A DNA stretch of 64,000 bases from DGNJ01 sp002388905 (GCA_036843405.1 DAITSJ010000007.1:62001-126000); one strand, 5' to 3'. Shown: positions 16,484 to 26,164, numbered from the stretch's first letter. The notes: generated by a model not told the origin, from the sequence alone. Program-made: numbers and translations.

Positions 16484-17254
16484 CTACATGGCGATCGTGT
16501 ACCCGCCGTTAACGGAGAGAACCTGGCCGGTAATGTAGGAAGCCCCTTCGGAGAGCAGGAAGCACACCGGCACAGACACCTCTTCCGGCGTGGAAAAGCG
16601 GCCCATGGCGATCTGCTCGAGGTACTTGTCCCGGAAGCGATCGCTGCGGGCGGTTTCGGTCATGGCGGTTTCCACCAGGCCGAAGCACACGGCGTTGGCG
16701 CGGATACCGAATTTCGCCCACTCACGCGCCGCGGTCATGGTCATGCCGAACATGCCCGATTTGGCGGCGGCGTAGTTGATCTGCCCCAGGCTGCCCCGGC
16801 GACCGGCATCCGAGGAGATAAAGACCATGGCGCCGGGGGCGCTTTCGCCGGCTTTTGCCCGTTCGAGCATGTGGCGGCCCACGGCCTGGGTGAAATAAAA
16901 TGAACCGTTCAGGTGCACGTTCATCACCTGTTGCCATTCCTCGGCGGTCATCTTGTGGATCATTGCCGGCCGGCCAATGCCGGCGTTGTTGACCAGGCCG
17001 TGCACCGCACCGAACCTTTCCACGGCGGCATCGACCGCCCGGCCGGCCAGGGATTCTTCGGCGACGTTGCCGGCAACGGGCAGAAAATCGGCGCCGTGTT
17101 TTTCGGCGATATTGTTCAGGTTGTCCTCGTTGAGGTCCACGCCGACCACCCGGGCGCCGAGTTCCATGGCCAGTTCGCTGATGGCCAGGCCGATTCCCTG
17201 GCCCGCGCCGGTGACGATGAGGGTGCGTCCTTCTAGGGACATGGGGTTTTTCAT
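16484..17254 (-). CDS. SDR family oxidoreductase
   Basis: The start at 17254 (MKNPMSLEGRT, 256 residues) is preferred to the longer frame because the longer start would lie inside the candidate promoter/operator at 17283-17317. The protein is a classical short-chain dehydrogenase: cofactor motif VTGAGQGIGLA near residue 15, NNAG near 90, catalytic Ser in VFISSDAG and Tyr/Lys in INYAAAKSGMFG (YxxxK). It probably oxidises a hydroxyl or reduces a ketone on an acyl-CoA or alcohol intermediate. The C-terminal GQVLSVNGGYTIAM is typical of FabG-like SDRs. It lies 57 bp upstream of the acyl-CoA dehydrogenase gene on the same strand. Confidence 0.9.
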   Translation of the reverse strand: MKNPMSLEGRTLIVTGAGQGIGLAISELAMELGARVVGVDLNEDNLNNIAEKHGADFLPVAGNVAEESLAGRAVDAAVERFGAVHGLVNNAGIGRPAMIHKMTAEEWQQVMNVHLNGSFYFTQAVGRHMLERAKAGESAPGAMVFISSDAGRRGSLGQINYAAAKSGMFGMTMTAAREWAKFGIRANAVCFGLVETAMTETARSDRFRDKYLEQIAMGRFSTPEEVSVPVCFLLSEGASYITGQVLSVNGGYTIAM

Positions 17255-17282
17255 AACGGGGAGCCCTGGTTGCTTTTTGAAG

Positions 17283-17317
17283 ATAACTATCATAGTGTCA
17301 GTTTTTGTTCCTGTGAA
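17283..17317 (-). promoter_or_regulatory. Sigma-70-like promoter with operator-like motif, copy c
   Basis: On the minus strand TTCACA (17317-17312) and TATGAT (17294-17289) are separated by 17 bases. The 21-bp motif (17303-17283: AACTGACACT then ATGATAGTTAT) covers the -10 box. The position fits repression of the SDR/acyl-CoA dehydrogenase operon. This copy is 20/21 identical to the one at 62396-62416. Confidence 0.65.
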
Positions 17318-17411
17318 GGGGCAGCGCGGTCGAGGGCCCTCCCGGGTCGCGAGTATCGGGGTGTGGCATCGGCGTCATTGGGAAGAGGGGTGAGAGTCAG
17401 GTGAGAGTCAT

Positions 17412-18449
17412 ATGCTGAAGCTGGGTTTGATGTTGAATTATGCGGGCCGGCAGGTTTCGATCCCCATGGATCTGGTCCACGAAGTCGAGCGGCTGGGTTT
17501 CGATTCGGTGTGGGTTTCGGAAGCCTACGGTTCCGATGCGGTTACCGTTGCCACCTGGATACTGGCAAGGACTGAAAAAATACGGGTGGGCACGGGCATC
17601 ATGCAGATGCCGGCCCGCACGCCGGCCATGGCGGCGATGACGGCAATGTCGCTTCACCAGTTGTCGGAAGGACGTTTTATCGCCGGGCTGGGAGCCTCCG
17701 GACCGCAGGTGGTCGAGGGCTGGCACGGGGTGCCCTACGGCAAACCCATTACCCGGACGAAGGAATACGTTGAAATCATGCGTCGCATCTTTGCCCGCGA
17801 CAGGCCGGTGGAATTCCAGGGTGAGGTCTACCAATTGCCCGCCCAGGGTCCCAATGCCACGGGCCTGGGCAAGCCCCTTAAATCCATTCTCGGCGCCGCT
17901 CCCGAAATCCCCATCTACACGGCCTCGGTAACACCCGCCGGTATGAGGGCCGCCGCGGAAGTCGCCGACGGCGTTCTGCCAATCTGGATGAGCCCCGAGA
18001 AATTCGACCTGCTGCGCACCAGTCTCGACGAGGGCTTTGCGCACAGTGGCCGTACGCTCGAGAACTTCGATGTGGCACCGGCGGTCAGGGTGGTCATGGG
18101 CGACGATCTCGATGAGTGCCGGTTGCCGGTCAAGCGCGAAATGGCGCTTTATGTCGGCGGCATGGGCTCGCGCAAGAAGAATTTCTACAATGATTATTGC
18201 CGTCGCATGGGTTACGGGGACGCAGCCCGGGAAATCCAGGAGTGCTTCCTGGGCGGTGACCGGGAGGGTGCTGCCCGGGCGGTTCCCGACGCGCTCGTTG
18301 ACGAGACGGCACTGGTGGGGCCCGAAGAGCGAATTCGCGAGCGCGCCGGGGCCTGGAAAGCGGCGGCTCGCCGGAACGAAGTCTCCACCGTTATCGTCTC
18401 CACCGAACAGCCGGAGGTGTTGTCGATCCTGGTGGATTGCCTGCTGTAA
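17412..18449 (+). CDS. LLM class flavin-dependent oxidoreductase
   Basis: The 345-residue protein has the bacterial-luciferase-like TIM barrel: MLKLGLMLNYAGRQVSIPMD, DSVWVSEAYGSDAVTVATWI, IRVGTGIMQMPARTPAMAAM and EGRFIAGLGASGPQVVEGWHG. These are typical of F420- or FMN-dependent monooxygenases and reductases. It would oxygenate or reduce a ring or thioester intermediate; the cofactor cannot be settled here. The ATG at 17412 follows GGTGAGAG. It is divergent from the SDR operon and 138 bp upstream of the next crotonase, which carries its own operator-like site. Confidence 0.88.
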   Translation: MLKLGLMLNYAGRQVSIPMDLVHEVERLGFDSVWVSEAYGSDAVTVATWILARTEKIRVGTGIMQMPARTPAMAAMTAMSLHQLSEGRFIAGLGASGPQVVEGWHGVPYGKPITRTKEYVEIMRRIFARDRPVEFQGEVYQLPAQGPNATGLGKPLKSILGAAPEIPIYTASVTPAGMRAAAEVADGVLPIWMSPEKFDLLRTSLDEGFAHSGRTLENFDVAPAVRVVMGDDLDECRLPVKREMALYVGGMGSRKKNFYNDYCRRMGYGDAAREIQECFLGGDREGAARAVPDALVDETALVGPEERIRERAGAWKAAARRNEVSTVIVSTEQPEVLSILVDCLL

Positions 18450-18527
18450 CCTTGTACCGGCGCAGGTGCCGGGCGTGCGCCGGGCCCGTCGCCGGTGTTG
18501 CCCGGCAACCCCCATATCGGCTAGTAT

Positions 18528-18548
18528 AACTGACTGGTTGTTATTTAT
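18528..18548. promoter_or_regulatory. Operator-like motif, copy d (upstream of crotonase 18588)
   Basis: AACTGACTGG then TTGTTATTTAT matches the best copies at 15 of 21 positions. It sits 40 bp before the GTG start and next to a TATAAC (18525-18530) that could be a -10 box. The downstream context TTATTTATTGCAAAG resembles the context of copy a (GTTATTTACTTTGCAA). Confidence 0.45.
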
Positions 18549-18587
18549 TGCAAAGCCCTGCGGGGCCGATAACCGAGGATATTTCCT

Positions 18588-19367
18588 GTGAGTGAGCCAT
18601 CCCGATTCCTGATCACGGAGATGCCGGCGGACCACGATCACGTGCTGGTGGTTACCATCAACCGTCCCCCGGCCAACCCCCTGAACCTGGCGATGTTTAA
18701 CGAACTGGGGAATATTTTCGACAGTATTGCCGAGCGGCGCGAAGTGAGGGCCGTGGTGCTTACCGGCAGCGGCGACCGGATTTTCTGTGCCGGTGCCGAC
18801 GTCAAGGAAATCAACAAGCGCACGGTGGAATCCTCTTATGACCGCTCCGTGGTATACCGCCGCTGTTTTGACGCCATCTATCGTTGTCCCGTGCCGGTGA
18901 TTGGTGCGGTGAACGGCTCGGCCCTGGGTGCCGGCATGGTGCTTGCGGCCTGCTGCGATATGGTCGTCGCCGCCGAGGGCGCCCGATTCGGGATTCCCGA
19001 GATCAATGTGGGCACCCTGGGCGGTACCCGCCATGCCGCCGGCATGGTGCCCGAACGGATGATGCGCTATATGGCGCTGACCGGGGACACGCTCGGCGCG
19101 GAGGAGCTTCACCGGGTCGGCAGTATCCTCAAGGTCCTGCCCGCCGGGGAGGTGTTGCCCGAGGCCCTGGCGATCGCCGACGGCATCGCCAGGAAGGCGC
19201 CCAAGATGATGCGCATGATGCGCGAGGCCATGCTCCTGGCCGGTGAGATGCCCGTTTACGAGGGTTATCGCCTCGAGCAGCTTTTTACCAATGTCGCGGT
19301 GGACCTGTCCGAATCCCGCGAGGCATCCGCCGCCTTTCTCGAAAAGCGGGACCCTGAATTCGACTGA
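18588..19367 (+). CDS. Enoyl-CoA hydratase/isomerase family protein
   Basis: The GTG start at 18588 gives a 259-residue crotonase. The oxyanion hole is formed by FCAGADVKEI (about 65) and NGSALGAGMVLAACCD (about 108). Glu164 is present (FGIPEINVG) but Glu144 is replaced by Val (GAGMVL), so it has one of the two hydratase glutamates. The substitution suggests an isomerase, hydrolase or retro-aldol role rather than simple hydration. The C-terminal FLEKRDPEFD is typical of the family. It leads a run of nine close-packed plus-strand genes. The stop at 19367 is 46 bp before the thiolase start. Confidence 0.88.
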   Translation: MSEPSRFLITEMPADHDHVLVVTINRPPANPLNLAMFNELGNIFDSIAERREVRAVVLTGSGDRIFCAGADVKEINKRTVESSYDRSVVYRRCFDAIYRCPVPVIGAVNGSALGAGMVLAACCDMVVAAEGARFGIPEINVGTLGGTRHAAGMVPERMMRYMALTGDTLGAEELHRVGSILKVLPAGEVLPEALAIADGIARKAPKMMRMMREAMLLAGEMPVYEGYRLEQLFTNVAVDLSESREASAAFLEKRDPEFD

Positions 19368-19413
19368 AACCAGGGCGCCGGCTGGCGCCCCGACATCCAT
19401 TGGGATAGTTCTT

Positions 19414-20610
19414 ATGACGAATGACGCAGATATAGTTGCCGTGGCCGCCGTGCGCACCGCCATCGGCGCTTTTGGCGGTACGCTCCGCGATGTGCCCGCT
19501 TACGATCTGGGGGCCGCGGCCATCGGCGCCGCCCTGGAGCGCGCCGGTATCCGGGGCGCCGATGTCGATCAGGTGATCTACGCCAACTGCCGCCAGGCGG
19601 GCAATGGGCCCAATCCGGCCCGGACCGCGGCGGTGCGCGGCGGGGTGTCGCGGTCGGCGCCGGTTTACACCGTCAATATGGCCTGCCCGTCCGGCATCAA
19701 ATCCGCCATGCTCGCGTCCCGGGAACTGAGTGCCGGCGATGCCCGGGTTATTGTTGCCGGCGGCATGGAATCCATGAGTACCATGCCCTACCTGCTCAAG
19801 GGAGCCCGCTGGGAAGGCTTTAAGGCCGGCGACAAAACCCTGATGGATTCCTGGAGCGATACCGTCGATCCCCTGTGCGGTTTCGGCATGGGCATGACCG
19901 CCGAAAACCAGGTGGAGAAGCACGGCCTCAGCCGGGCCGAGCAGGACAAATTTGCCCTGCAATCCCAGCAAAAGGCGGCGGCGGCCCGGGAAGCCGGGCA
20001 CTTTGCCCGGGAGATAACACCCTTCGCCATTGAGCCCAGCCGAAAGAATCCCGACGGCATCGTTTTCGACCGGGACGAACCATTGCGGCCCAACTCGTCC
20101 CTGGAATCCCTGGCGAAACTGAAGCCCGCCTTCAAGAAGGACGGCACCGTCACCGCCGGCAATGCCTGCACCATGGGCGATGCCGCCAGTGCCCTGGTGT
20201 TCACTACCCGGGAGCACGCCAGGGCCATGGGCGCCACGCCGCTGTTTTCCGTGGTCTCCTTTGCCGAGACCGCCGTCGATCCGGAGACCATGGGCGACGG
20301 TCCGGCCCACTCCATTCCCCTGGCCCTGGAGCGGGCGGCCATGTCACTGGAGGATATGGATTTCATCGAAGTCAACGAGGCCTTTGCCGCACAGATGCTG
20401 GCCAATGAACGGGTGCTGAAATGGGACCGCAGCAAGGTCAATGTCTGGGGCGGCGCCATTGCCCTGGGCCATCCCACCGGCTTCAGCGGCGGGCGGCTGC
20501 TGGTAACCCTCGACAACATCCTGCGCAGGGAGGACGGGGAACTGGGCGTGGCCGGTATCTGCGGTGGCGGCGGGGTTACCTGCGCCATGGTGATCCGGCG
20601 CGAAAGCTGA
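19414..20610 (+). CDS. Thiolase family protein (acetyl-CoA acetyltransferase-like)
   Basis: The start at 19414 (MTNDADIVAVAAVRTAIGAFGG) gives 398 residues, the usual thiolase length; a longer open frame upstream overlaps the crotonase and has no thiolase character. Active-site residues are visible: acyl-accepting Cys91 (NMACPSGIKS), the NEAFAAQ segment (His replaced as usual), GHPTG and the second Cys in GICGGGGVTC. It cleaves 3-ketoacyl-CoA with CoA to acetyl- or propionyl-CoA, or runs in reverse. A second thiolase at 24071 suggests two cleavage steps or two substrates. Confidence 0.93.
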   Translation: MTNDADIVAVAAVRTAIGAFGGTLRDVPAYDLGAAAIGAALERAGIRGADVDQVIYANCRQAGNGPNPARTAAVRGGVSRSAPVYTVNMACPSGIKSAMLASRELSAGDARVIVAGGMESMSTMPYLLKGARWEGFKAGDKTLMDSWSDTVDPLCGFGMGMTAENQVEKHGLSRAEQDKFALQSQQKAAAAREAGHFAREITPFAIEPSRKNPDGIVFDRDEPLRPNSSLESLAKLKPAFKKDGTVTAGNACTMGDAASALVFTTREHARAMGATPLFSVVSFAETAVDPETMGDGPAHSIPLALERAAMSLEDMDFIEVNEAFAAQMLANERVLKWDRSKVNVWGGAIALGHPTGFSGGRLLVTLDNILRREDGELGVAGICGGGGVTCAMVIRRES

Positions 20611-20617
20611 GCGCCCC

Positions 20618-21907
20618 GTGTCCGACACCCCCCTGCAATCCTCGGTGAATTTCGCGGCCATAGCCGGCAGACTGCCCCCGGCTCCTGGGGTTGTCGTGCA
20701 TTCCGCGTTCGCCCAGCCCGGCTACCTGCTCGAGCGCTTCGCCGATGCTTCGGCGGATTTTGCCGGCGCCACCGTCTATTCCCTGATGCCCATGTCGGAA
20801 CCGGCGTACGGGGCACCGGCGGTGGTCGAAAGCCTGAACCTGGTGACCTTTTTCCCGGGAACGGGCCTGCGCAGGACTGTCAATCAGGGCCTGGCCACCA
20901 TCGATCGCCAGAACCTCTCCGATATACCGGGCTTGTTTTCAACGGGGAAGCGGCATGCGGACCTGGTTCTCCTCCAGGTATCCGCTCCCAACGCCGACGG
21001 CGACGTTTCCCTGGGTATTGCGGTCGATTATCTGCCCGCCGTGCTGGCACAGAAGCCCTTTGTGGTGGCCCAGGTCAATCCGCGCATGCCGTTTACGGCC
21101 GGCGATACCCGCCTCTCCCTGGGGGATATCGACGTCTGCGTGGACGTTGACGAACCCCTGACGGAGTTGCCGGCCAGCGCCGGCGATGCTGTCGAAAGCG
21201 CCATTGCCGATCATGTGGCCGGGCTGGTGGAGGACGGCGATGTGCTCCAGGCCGGCATCGGTTCGCTGCCGGACCTGGTCCTGGCCAGGCTCGATCATCT
21301 CAAGCACCTGGGCGGGCACACCGGTATCATCACGGCGGCCTGGCGCAGGCTGATCGAGGCGGGCGTCGTGGACAACAGCCGCAAAAAGCGCTTTGCCGGC
21401 ACCACGGTAACCACAATGGCCGGTGGCGATGCCGGCTTTTACACGTTTCTCGACAACAACCCGGCCATCGAATTTCATGCCTGCGACCAAACCCATGGCA
21501 GGGAAGTTCTGGCCGCCATCGACGGACTCTGTGCCATCAACAGCGTCCTTCAAATGGACCTCGCCGGCAACGCCAACGCCGAGACGGTCAACGGTCGGCG
21601 TATCGCGGCTATTGGCGGCCTCGCGGATTTTGCCGGGGGAGCATCCCGGGCCCCGGGTGGTAAAAGCATCATTGCCCTGAGATCCGCTTTCAGGCAGCGC
21701 GACAGCGGGGAACTGGTGAGTAACATGATTCCGCGTCTGGACGGGAACGCCCCCCTTTCACTCGCCAGCGACAGCATCGATTTTGTCGTTACCGAATACG
21801 GCGTGGCTCCGTTGCGCGGATTGAATGCCGATGCCCGGGCCCGGGCGCTGATCGGCATTGCCCATCCGTCGTTTCGCGACGACCTGTCCCGTTCTTCGGG
21901 TTGTTGA
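20618..21907 (+). CDS. Acetyl-CoA hydrolase/transferase family protein (family I CoA-transferase)
   Basis: The GTG start at 20618, 8 bp after the thiolase stop, gives 429 residues. The sequence has the acetyl-CoA hydrolase/4-hydroxybutyrate CoA-transferase layout: LLQVSAPNADGDVSLGIAVDY, VLQAGIGSLPDLVLARL and, near residue 390, DFVVTEYGVAPLRG with the catalytic Glu that carries CoA. It probably transfers CoA between acids, for example from acetyl-CoA to a substrate acid. With no acyl-CoA ligase in the window, it is a candidate for activating the substrate, though that is inference. Confidence 0.9.
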   Translation: MSDTPLQSSVNFAAIAGRLPPAPGVVVHSAFAQPGYLLERFADASADFAGATVYSLMPMSEPAYGAPAVVESLNLVTFFPGTGLRRTVNQGLATIDRQNLSDIPGLFSTGKRHADLVLLQVSAPNADGDVSLGIAVDYLPAVLAQKPFVVAQVNPRMPFTAGDTRLSLGDIDVCVDVDEPLTELPASAGDAVESAIADHVAGLVEDGDVLQAGIGSLPDLVLARLDHLKHLGGHTGIITAAWRRLIEAGVVDNSRKKRFAGTTVTTMAGGDAGFYTFLDNNPAIEFHACDQTHGREVLAAIDGLCAINSVLQMDLAGNANAETVNGRRIAAIGGLADFAGGASRAPGGKSIIALRSAFRQRDSGELVSNMIPRLDGNAPLSLASDSIDFVVTEYGVAPLRGLNADARARALIGIAHPSFRDDLSRSSGC

Positions 21908-21959
21908 CCGCCCCGTCGGCGAAGGTCGCAAATACACTCAACGCGTTATCGGATTGATT

Positions 21960-24053
21960 ATGACTACAGCCAACGAAACCTCCCTTGTCAGTATTTCCCG
22001 CGAAGGCGACATCGCGGTGGTGACGGTGGATTCGCCGCCGGTCAATGCCCTGTCACTGGCGGTGCGCCGGCAACTGGACGCCGCCCTGCGCGAGGTTATC
22101 GACGATGATGACGTGGCCGCCATTGTCCTGATCTGCGAGGGCCGGACGTTTTTTGCCGGCGCCGATATCAAGGAACTGGGCAAGCCGCCGGTGAGCCCGA
22201 AAATCTCCGAGATCGAGAAGGTGCTGGAAGACAGTACCAAGCCCGTAATCGCCGCCATTCACGGCAATGCCCTGGGGGGCGGCCTGGAAATGGCTCTCGC
22301 CTGCCATTACCGCATCGCCACCGAATCGGCCAAATGCGGCCTTACGGAGGTGACCCTGGGAATACTGCCCGGGGCCGGCGGCACCCAGCGTCTGCCAAGG
22401 GTGGTGGGGGTCGCAAAGGCCCTGGACATGATCTGCCACGGCCGGCGCCTGTCTGCGGGGGAGTGTCGGCGCATCGGCCTGCTCGACGATCTGGTTGAAG
22501 ACGGTCGCCTGCTCGAGGGGGCACTGGCACTGGCGCAGCGCGTTATCGATGAAGAGCAGCCTCTGCGCCGGGTCCGGGATCGCCAGGAACACCTGGCCGA
22601 AGTCCGGGACAACCCGGCGATTTTCGATGAATTCAGCAAGGCCAATGCCCGCAAGTTCCGCGGCTATGCGGCGCCGGAGGTCAATATCCGCGCCGTTGCG
22701 GCCAGTGTTGAACTGCCCTTCGAGGAGGGCCTCATACGGGAGAAGGAACTTCTCCAGGAACTGGTCGGCGGTCCCCAGCCGGCGGCCCTGCAATACGCTT
22801 TCTTTGCCGAGCGGCAGGTCAACAGGATTCCCGACGTACCCGCCGATACGCCGCAAACTCCGATTGACCGCGTGGGGGTGGTGGGAGCCGGTACCATGGG
22901 TGGCGGCATCGCCATGAATTTCGCCAGCCTGGGCCTGCCGGTGACCGTGCTGGAGACCAGTCGGGAAGCGCTGGACCGGGGGCTCGGTACGGTCAGGCGC
23001 AACTACGAGAGCAGTGCCCGCAAGGGGCGGATCAGTCAGGAACAGGCGGATGCGGCGGTGGCCCGGTTGCAGGGCACGCTGGCCATGGACGACCTGGCGG
23101 ACTGCGACCTGGTAATCGAGGCGGTGTTCGAGGACATGGGTGTGAAGAAGGAAGTTTTCGGTCGCCTGGACAAGGCGGTCAAGGATGATGCCATCCTGGC
23201 CACCAACACCTCGTTCCTCGACGTCGAGGAAATCGCCTCCGCCACCGGCCGACCCTCCCAGGTGCTGGGGATGCACTTTTTCTCCCCCGCCAACATCATG
23301 AAACTGGTGGAAGTGGTGCGCACCCCGCAAACCTCGGCCACCACCATCGCCACTGTTCTCGGGCTCGCCAGGAAGGCGGGCAAGATTCCGGTGCTGGTGG
23401 GCAACGGCCACGGTTTTGTCGGCAATCGCATACTCCAGCAGCGCAAGAGCCAGGCCCAGGAAGTGCTGCTGGAAGGCGTCATGCCCTGGGACGTGGACCG
23501 GGTGCTCACCGATTTTGGCTTTCCCATGGGTCCTTTCGCCATGTCCGATATGGCCGGCCTGGATATCGGCTGGAACCGCGAAACCTCCCGGGGCGAGACC
23601 ATTCGCGACCGGCTCTGCGAGCAGGACCGCCGGGGCCAGAAAACAGGGGCCGGCTACTATGACTACGACGACAAACGCAGACCCTCGCCCTCGCCGGTAA
23701 CCGAGAAACTGATCGCCGATTTCCTGGCGGAGAAGGGCATCGAGCCGCGCCGGATCGACGAGCGGGAAATCCTCGAACGCTGCCTCTACCCGATGATCAA
23801 CGAGGCCGCCAGAGTCCTGGAAGAGGGCATTGCCATCAGGGCCTCCGATATCGACGTGATCATGATCAACGGTTACGGCTTCCCGCGTTATCGCGGTGGC
23901 CTCACTTACTTCGCCGACCAGGAAGGTCTGAAAGAAGTGCTCGCCATTATGAAGAGGCTGGAGGCCTCGCTGGGGGAGGCGATGCGCCCCGCCCCGCTGC
24001 TCGAGAAACTTGCCGCCGAGGGCGGCCAGCTTCACAAGATCACCAACGGATAA
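21960..24053 (+). CDS. Fused enoyl-CoA hydratase / 3-hydroxyacyl-CoA dehydrogenase (FadB/FadJ-like)
   Basis: The start at 21960 (MTTANETSLVSISREG) gives 697 residues. Residues 1-190 are a crotonase domain with FAGADIKEL, GNALGGGLEMA (Glu144 present) and CGLTEVTLGILPGAGG (Glu164 present), so it should be a competent hydratase. From about 304 is the NAD-binding motif VGVVGAGTMGGGIAMNF. LGMHFFSPANIMKLVEVV with the catalytic His follows, then HADH C-terminal domains beginning GNGHGFVGNRILQQ. It performs hydration and oxidation of 2-enoyl-CoA. It lies between a CoA-transferase and a thiolase in the same operon. Confidence 0.95.
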   Translation: MTTANETSLVSISREGDIAVVTVDSPPVNALSLAVRRQLDAALREVIDDDDVAAIVLICEGRTFFAGADIKELGKPPVSPKISEIEKVLEDSTKPVIAAIHGNALGGGLEMALACHYRIATESAKCGLTEVTLGILPGAGGTQRLPRVVGVAKALDMICHGRRLSAGECRRIGLLDDLVEDGRLLEGALALAQRVIDEEQPLRRVRDRQEHLAEVRDNPAIFDEFSKANARKFRGYAAPEVNIRAVAASVELPFEEGLIREKELLQELVGGPQPAALQYAFFAERQVNRIPDVPADTPQTPIDRVGVVGAGTMGGGIAMNFASLGLPVTVLETSREALDRGLGTVRRNYESSARKGRISQEQADAAVARLQGTLAMDDLADCDLVIEAVFEDMGVKKEVFGRLDKAVKDDAILATNTSFLDVEEIASATGRPSQVLGMHFFSPANIMKLVEVVRTPQTSATTIATVLGLARKAGKIPVLVGNGHGFVGNRILQQRKSQAQEVLLEGVMPWDVDRVLTDFGFPMGPFAMSDMAGLDIGWNRETSRGETIRDRLCEQDRRGQKTGAGYYDYDDKRRPSPSPVTEKLIADFLAEKGIEPRRIDEREILERCLYPMINEAARVLEEGIAIRASDIDVIMINGYGFPRYRGGLTYFADQEGLKEVLAIMKRLEASLGEAMRPAPLLEKLAAEGGQLHKITNG

Positions 24054-24070
24054 CCAACCTGGATACAGTC

Positions 24071-25273
24071 ATGCGCGAAGCCGTTATTGTTTCAACCGCC
24101 CGCACGCCCATAGGCAAGGCCTATCGGGGCGCTTTCAACAACACCCAGCCCCAGGCTCTGGCGGGCCACGCCATTGGCGAGGCGGTCCGGCGCGCGGGCC
24201 TGGAAGGGGACAGGGTCGAGGACGTGCTGCTCGGTGCCGCCCGCCAGGAGGGCGCCAGCGGCAGCAATATCGCCCGCCAGGCCGCCCTGCGCGCGGGCCT
24301 GCCGGTCAGTGTCTCCGGCGCCACCGTTAATCGTCAGTGCGCCTCCGGTCTTGTCGCCATCGGCATGGCCCATCACGCCATTGTCAACGAGGGAATGGAG
24401 GTCGCCGTGGGCGGCGGAGTGGAATCCGTCTCCCTGACCCAGAACGACAGGACCAATCTCTACCGCCGCCAGGACCCATGGCTGGTGGAGCACATTCCCC
24501 AGATCTATATGACCATGATCGAGACCGCGGAGATCGTCGCCGACCGCTACGGTATCGGCCGCGACGAGCAGGATGCCTACGCCCTGCAAAGCCAGCAGCG
24601 CACGGTCCGAGCCCAGGAGGAGGGCCGGTTCGACGCCGAGATAGCGCCCATGACCACCGTCAAGACCCTGGTGGACAAGGAAACAGGGCAGACCCGCGAG
24701 GAGCAGGTGACGCTGAGCGGCGACGAGTGCAACCGGCCGGGGACCACCCTGGACGGACTCAAGCAGTTGCAGCCGGTCTTCAGCGACGGCCAGCGTATTG
24801 CCGCGGGACGCCATATCACCGCCGGCAACGCCTCGCAGTTGTCCGACGGGGCCAGCGCCCTGGTCCTGATGGAGGCAAGCGCCGCCGAGCGTCAGGGCCT
24901 GGAACCCCTGGGCGCCTTTCGCGGCGTGATGGTGGCCGGTTGTGATCCGGACGAAATGGGCATTGGCCCGGTGTTCGCGGTGCCCAAATTGCTCAGGGTG
25001 CACGGCCTGACCGTCGACGATATCGATATCTGGGAGCTCAACGAGGCCTTCGCCAGCCAGGTACTCTATTGTCGGGACAAGCTGGGCATCGATAACGACA
25101 AGTTCAACGTCTCCGGCGGCGCCATTGCCATCGGCCACCCCTACGGCATGTCCGGCGCGCGCATGGCCGGCCACCTGTTGCTGGAGGGCAAGCGCCGGGG
25201 TGCGCGTTACGGTGTCGTGACCATGTGCGCCGGCGGTGGCATGGGCGCGGCCGGACTATTCGAAATATTCTGA
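24071..25273 (+). CDS. Thiolase family protein (acetyl-CoA C-acyltransferase)
   Basis: The 400-residue protein is a full-length thiolase. Cys90 in VNRQCASGLVA is the acyl acceptor, NEAFASQ and IAIGHPYGMSGAR give the catalytic His, and MCAGGGMGAAG holds the second Cys. It begins 17 bp after the hydratase/dehydrogenase gene and would cleave its 3-ketoacyl-CoA product, completing a beta-oxidation turn. It is closer to classical degradative thiolases than the one at 19414. Confidence 0.95.
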   Translation: MREAVIVSTARTPIGKAYRGAFNNTQPQALAGHAIGEAVRRAGLEGDRVEDVLLGAARQEGASGSNIARQAALRAGLPVSVSGATVNRQCASGLVAIGMAHHAIVNEGMEVAVGGGVESVSLTQNDRTNLYRRQDPWLVEHIPQIYMTMIETAEIVADRYGIGRDEQDAYALQSQQRTVRAQEEGRFDAEIAPMTTVKTLVDKETGQTREEQVTLSGDECNRPGTTLDGLKQLQPVFSDGQRIAAGRHITAGNASQLSDGASALVLMEASAAERQGLEPLGAFRGVMVAGCDPDEMGIGPVFAVPKLLRVHGLTVDDIDIWELNEAFASQVLYCRDKLGIDNDKFNVSGGAIAIGHPYGMSGARMAGHLLLEGKRRGARYGVVTMCAGGGMGAAGLFEIF

Positions 25274-25285
25274 GGGGGCGTCACG

Positions 25286-26164
25286 TTGCCGACCCGGACG
25301 AGCGAAAACACGCCCGCGGACACGTTGCCCGGCTGGTGGCAATGGGCCCTGTCCCGGCCCGGCCGCCCGGGCACGCTGAACAGCGAAGCCGGTCGCATCC
25401 ATTACCTGCAGTGGGGCGATGATCCGGGAAAGCCGCCGCTTTTACTGGCCCACGGTTTCCGGGCCCACGCTCACTGGTGGGATATGGTGGCCCCTTTCCT
25501 GGCGGAGCAGTACCGGGTTTACGCCCTGGATTTTACCGGCATGGGCGACAGTGACCATCGCACGGAATATACCTCTAACTGTCATCGGGAGGATATTGTC
25601 GCCCTTATCGAACAGCTCGGGCTGGGGCCGGTGACGGCGGTGGGCCACAGTTTCGGCGGCGGGCGCCTGCTTCAGGCCTGCGCCTGGCGGCCCGACCTGT
25701 TCGACCACGCGGTGGTGGTGGATACGCACCAGTTGTTCGAGGGCGTGGACATTCCCGACGACCCGGTGGTCCAGAAAAAATCCAGGCTGTATCCGGACTT
25801 CGAGTCCGGGATTCAACGTTTCAGGCTCGCGCCGGAACAGCCCGAATCCCTGGATTGTCTGGTGCGGCACGTGGGCCGGCACTCACTGCGCCAGGTGAAA
25901 GGAGGGTGGACCTGGAAGTTCGATCAGGCGATGACCTCCGCCACCTTCGCGGTGGCGGAGGCGGACCGCCTGCTGCCCACCGTCACGACCCCCGTGGACG
26001 TGGTCTACGGCAGCCTCAGCCTGGTTGTTCCGGACGATATGGCGCACCGTGTTCACGCGGAACTGGGCAACCCCGGCAAACGCGTGTGTATCCCGGACGG
26101 TCACCACCACCTGATGCTCGACCAGCCGGTGGCGCTGATTTCGGTGTTGCGCGCCCTTTTATAA
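25286..26164 (+). CDS. Alpha/beta hydrolase
   Basis: A TTG start at 25286, with GAGGGGGCG upstream, gives 292 residues. The fold signatures are LLLAHGFRAHAHWWDMVAP (oxyanion loop, about 54), GHSFGGGRLLQ (nucleophile Ser, about 118), a Tyr-rich strand VDVVYGSLSLVV near the acid position and DGHHHLMLDQP (catalytic His). It resembles meta-cleavage hydrolases, thioesterases and esterases of this superfamily. In this operon it may hydrolyse a C-C bond, ester or thioester. The substrate is unknown. The unusual start codon suggests modest expression. Confidence 0.85.
   Translation: MPTRTSENTPADTLPGWWQWALSRPGRPGTLNSEAGRIHYLQWGDDPGKPPLLLAHGFRAHAHWWDMVAPFLAEQYRVYALDFTGMGDSDHRTEYTSNCHREDIVALIEQLGLGPVTAVGHSFGGGRLLQACAWRPDLFDHAVVVDTHQLFEGVDIPDDPVVQKKSRLYPDFESGIQRFRLAPEQPESLDCLVRHVGRHSLRQVKGGWTWKFDQAMTSATFAVAEADRLLPTVTTPVDVVYGSLSLVVPDDMAHRVHAELGNPGKRVCIPDGHHHLMLDQPVALISVLRALL

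Noticed and set aside
17255..17293. Longer start (ATG at 17293) for the SDR gene
   Set aside because: The extra codons would run through the predicted -10 box and operator, and lack a ribosome site; 17254 is preferred.
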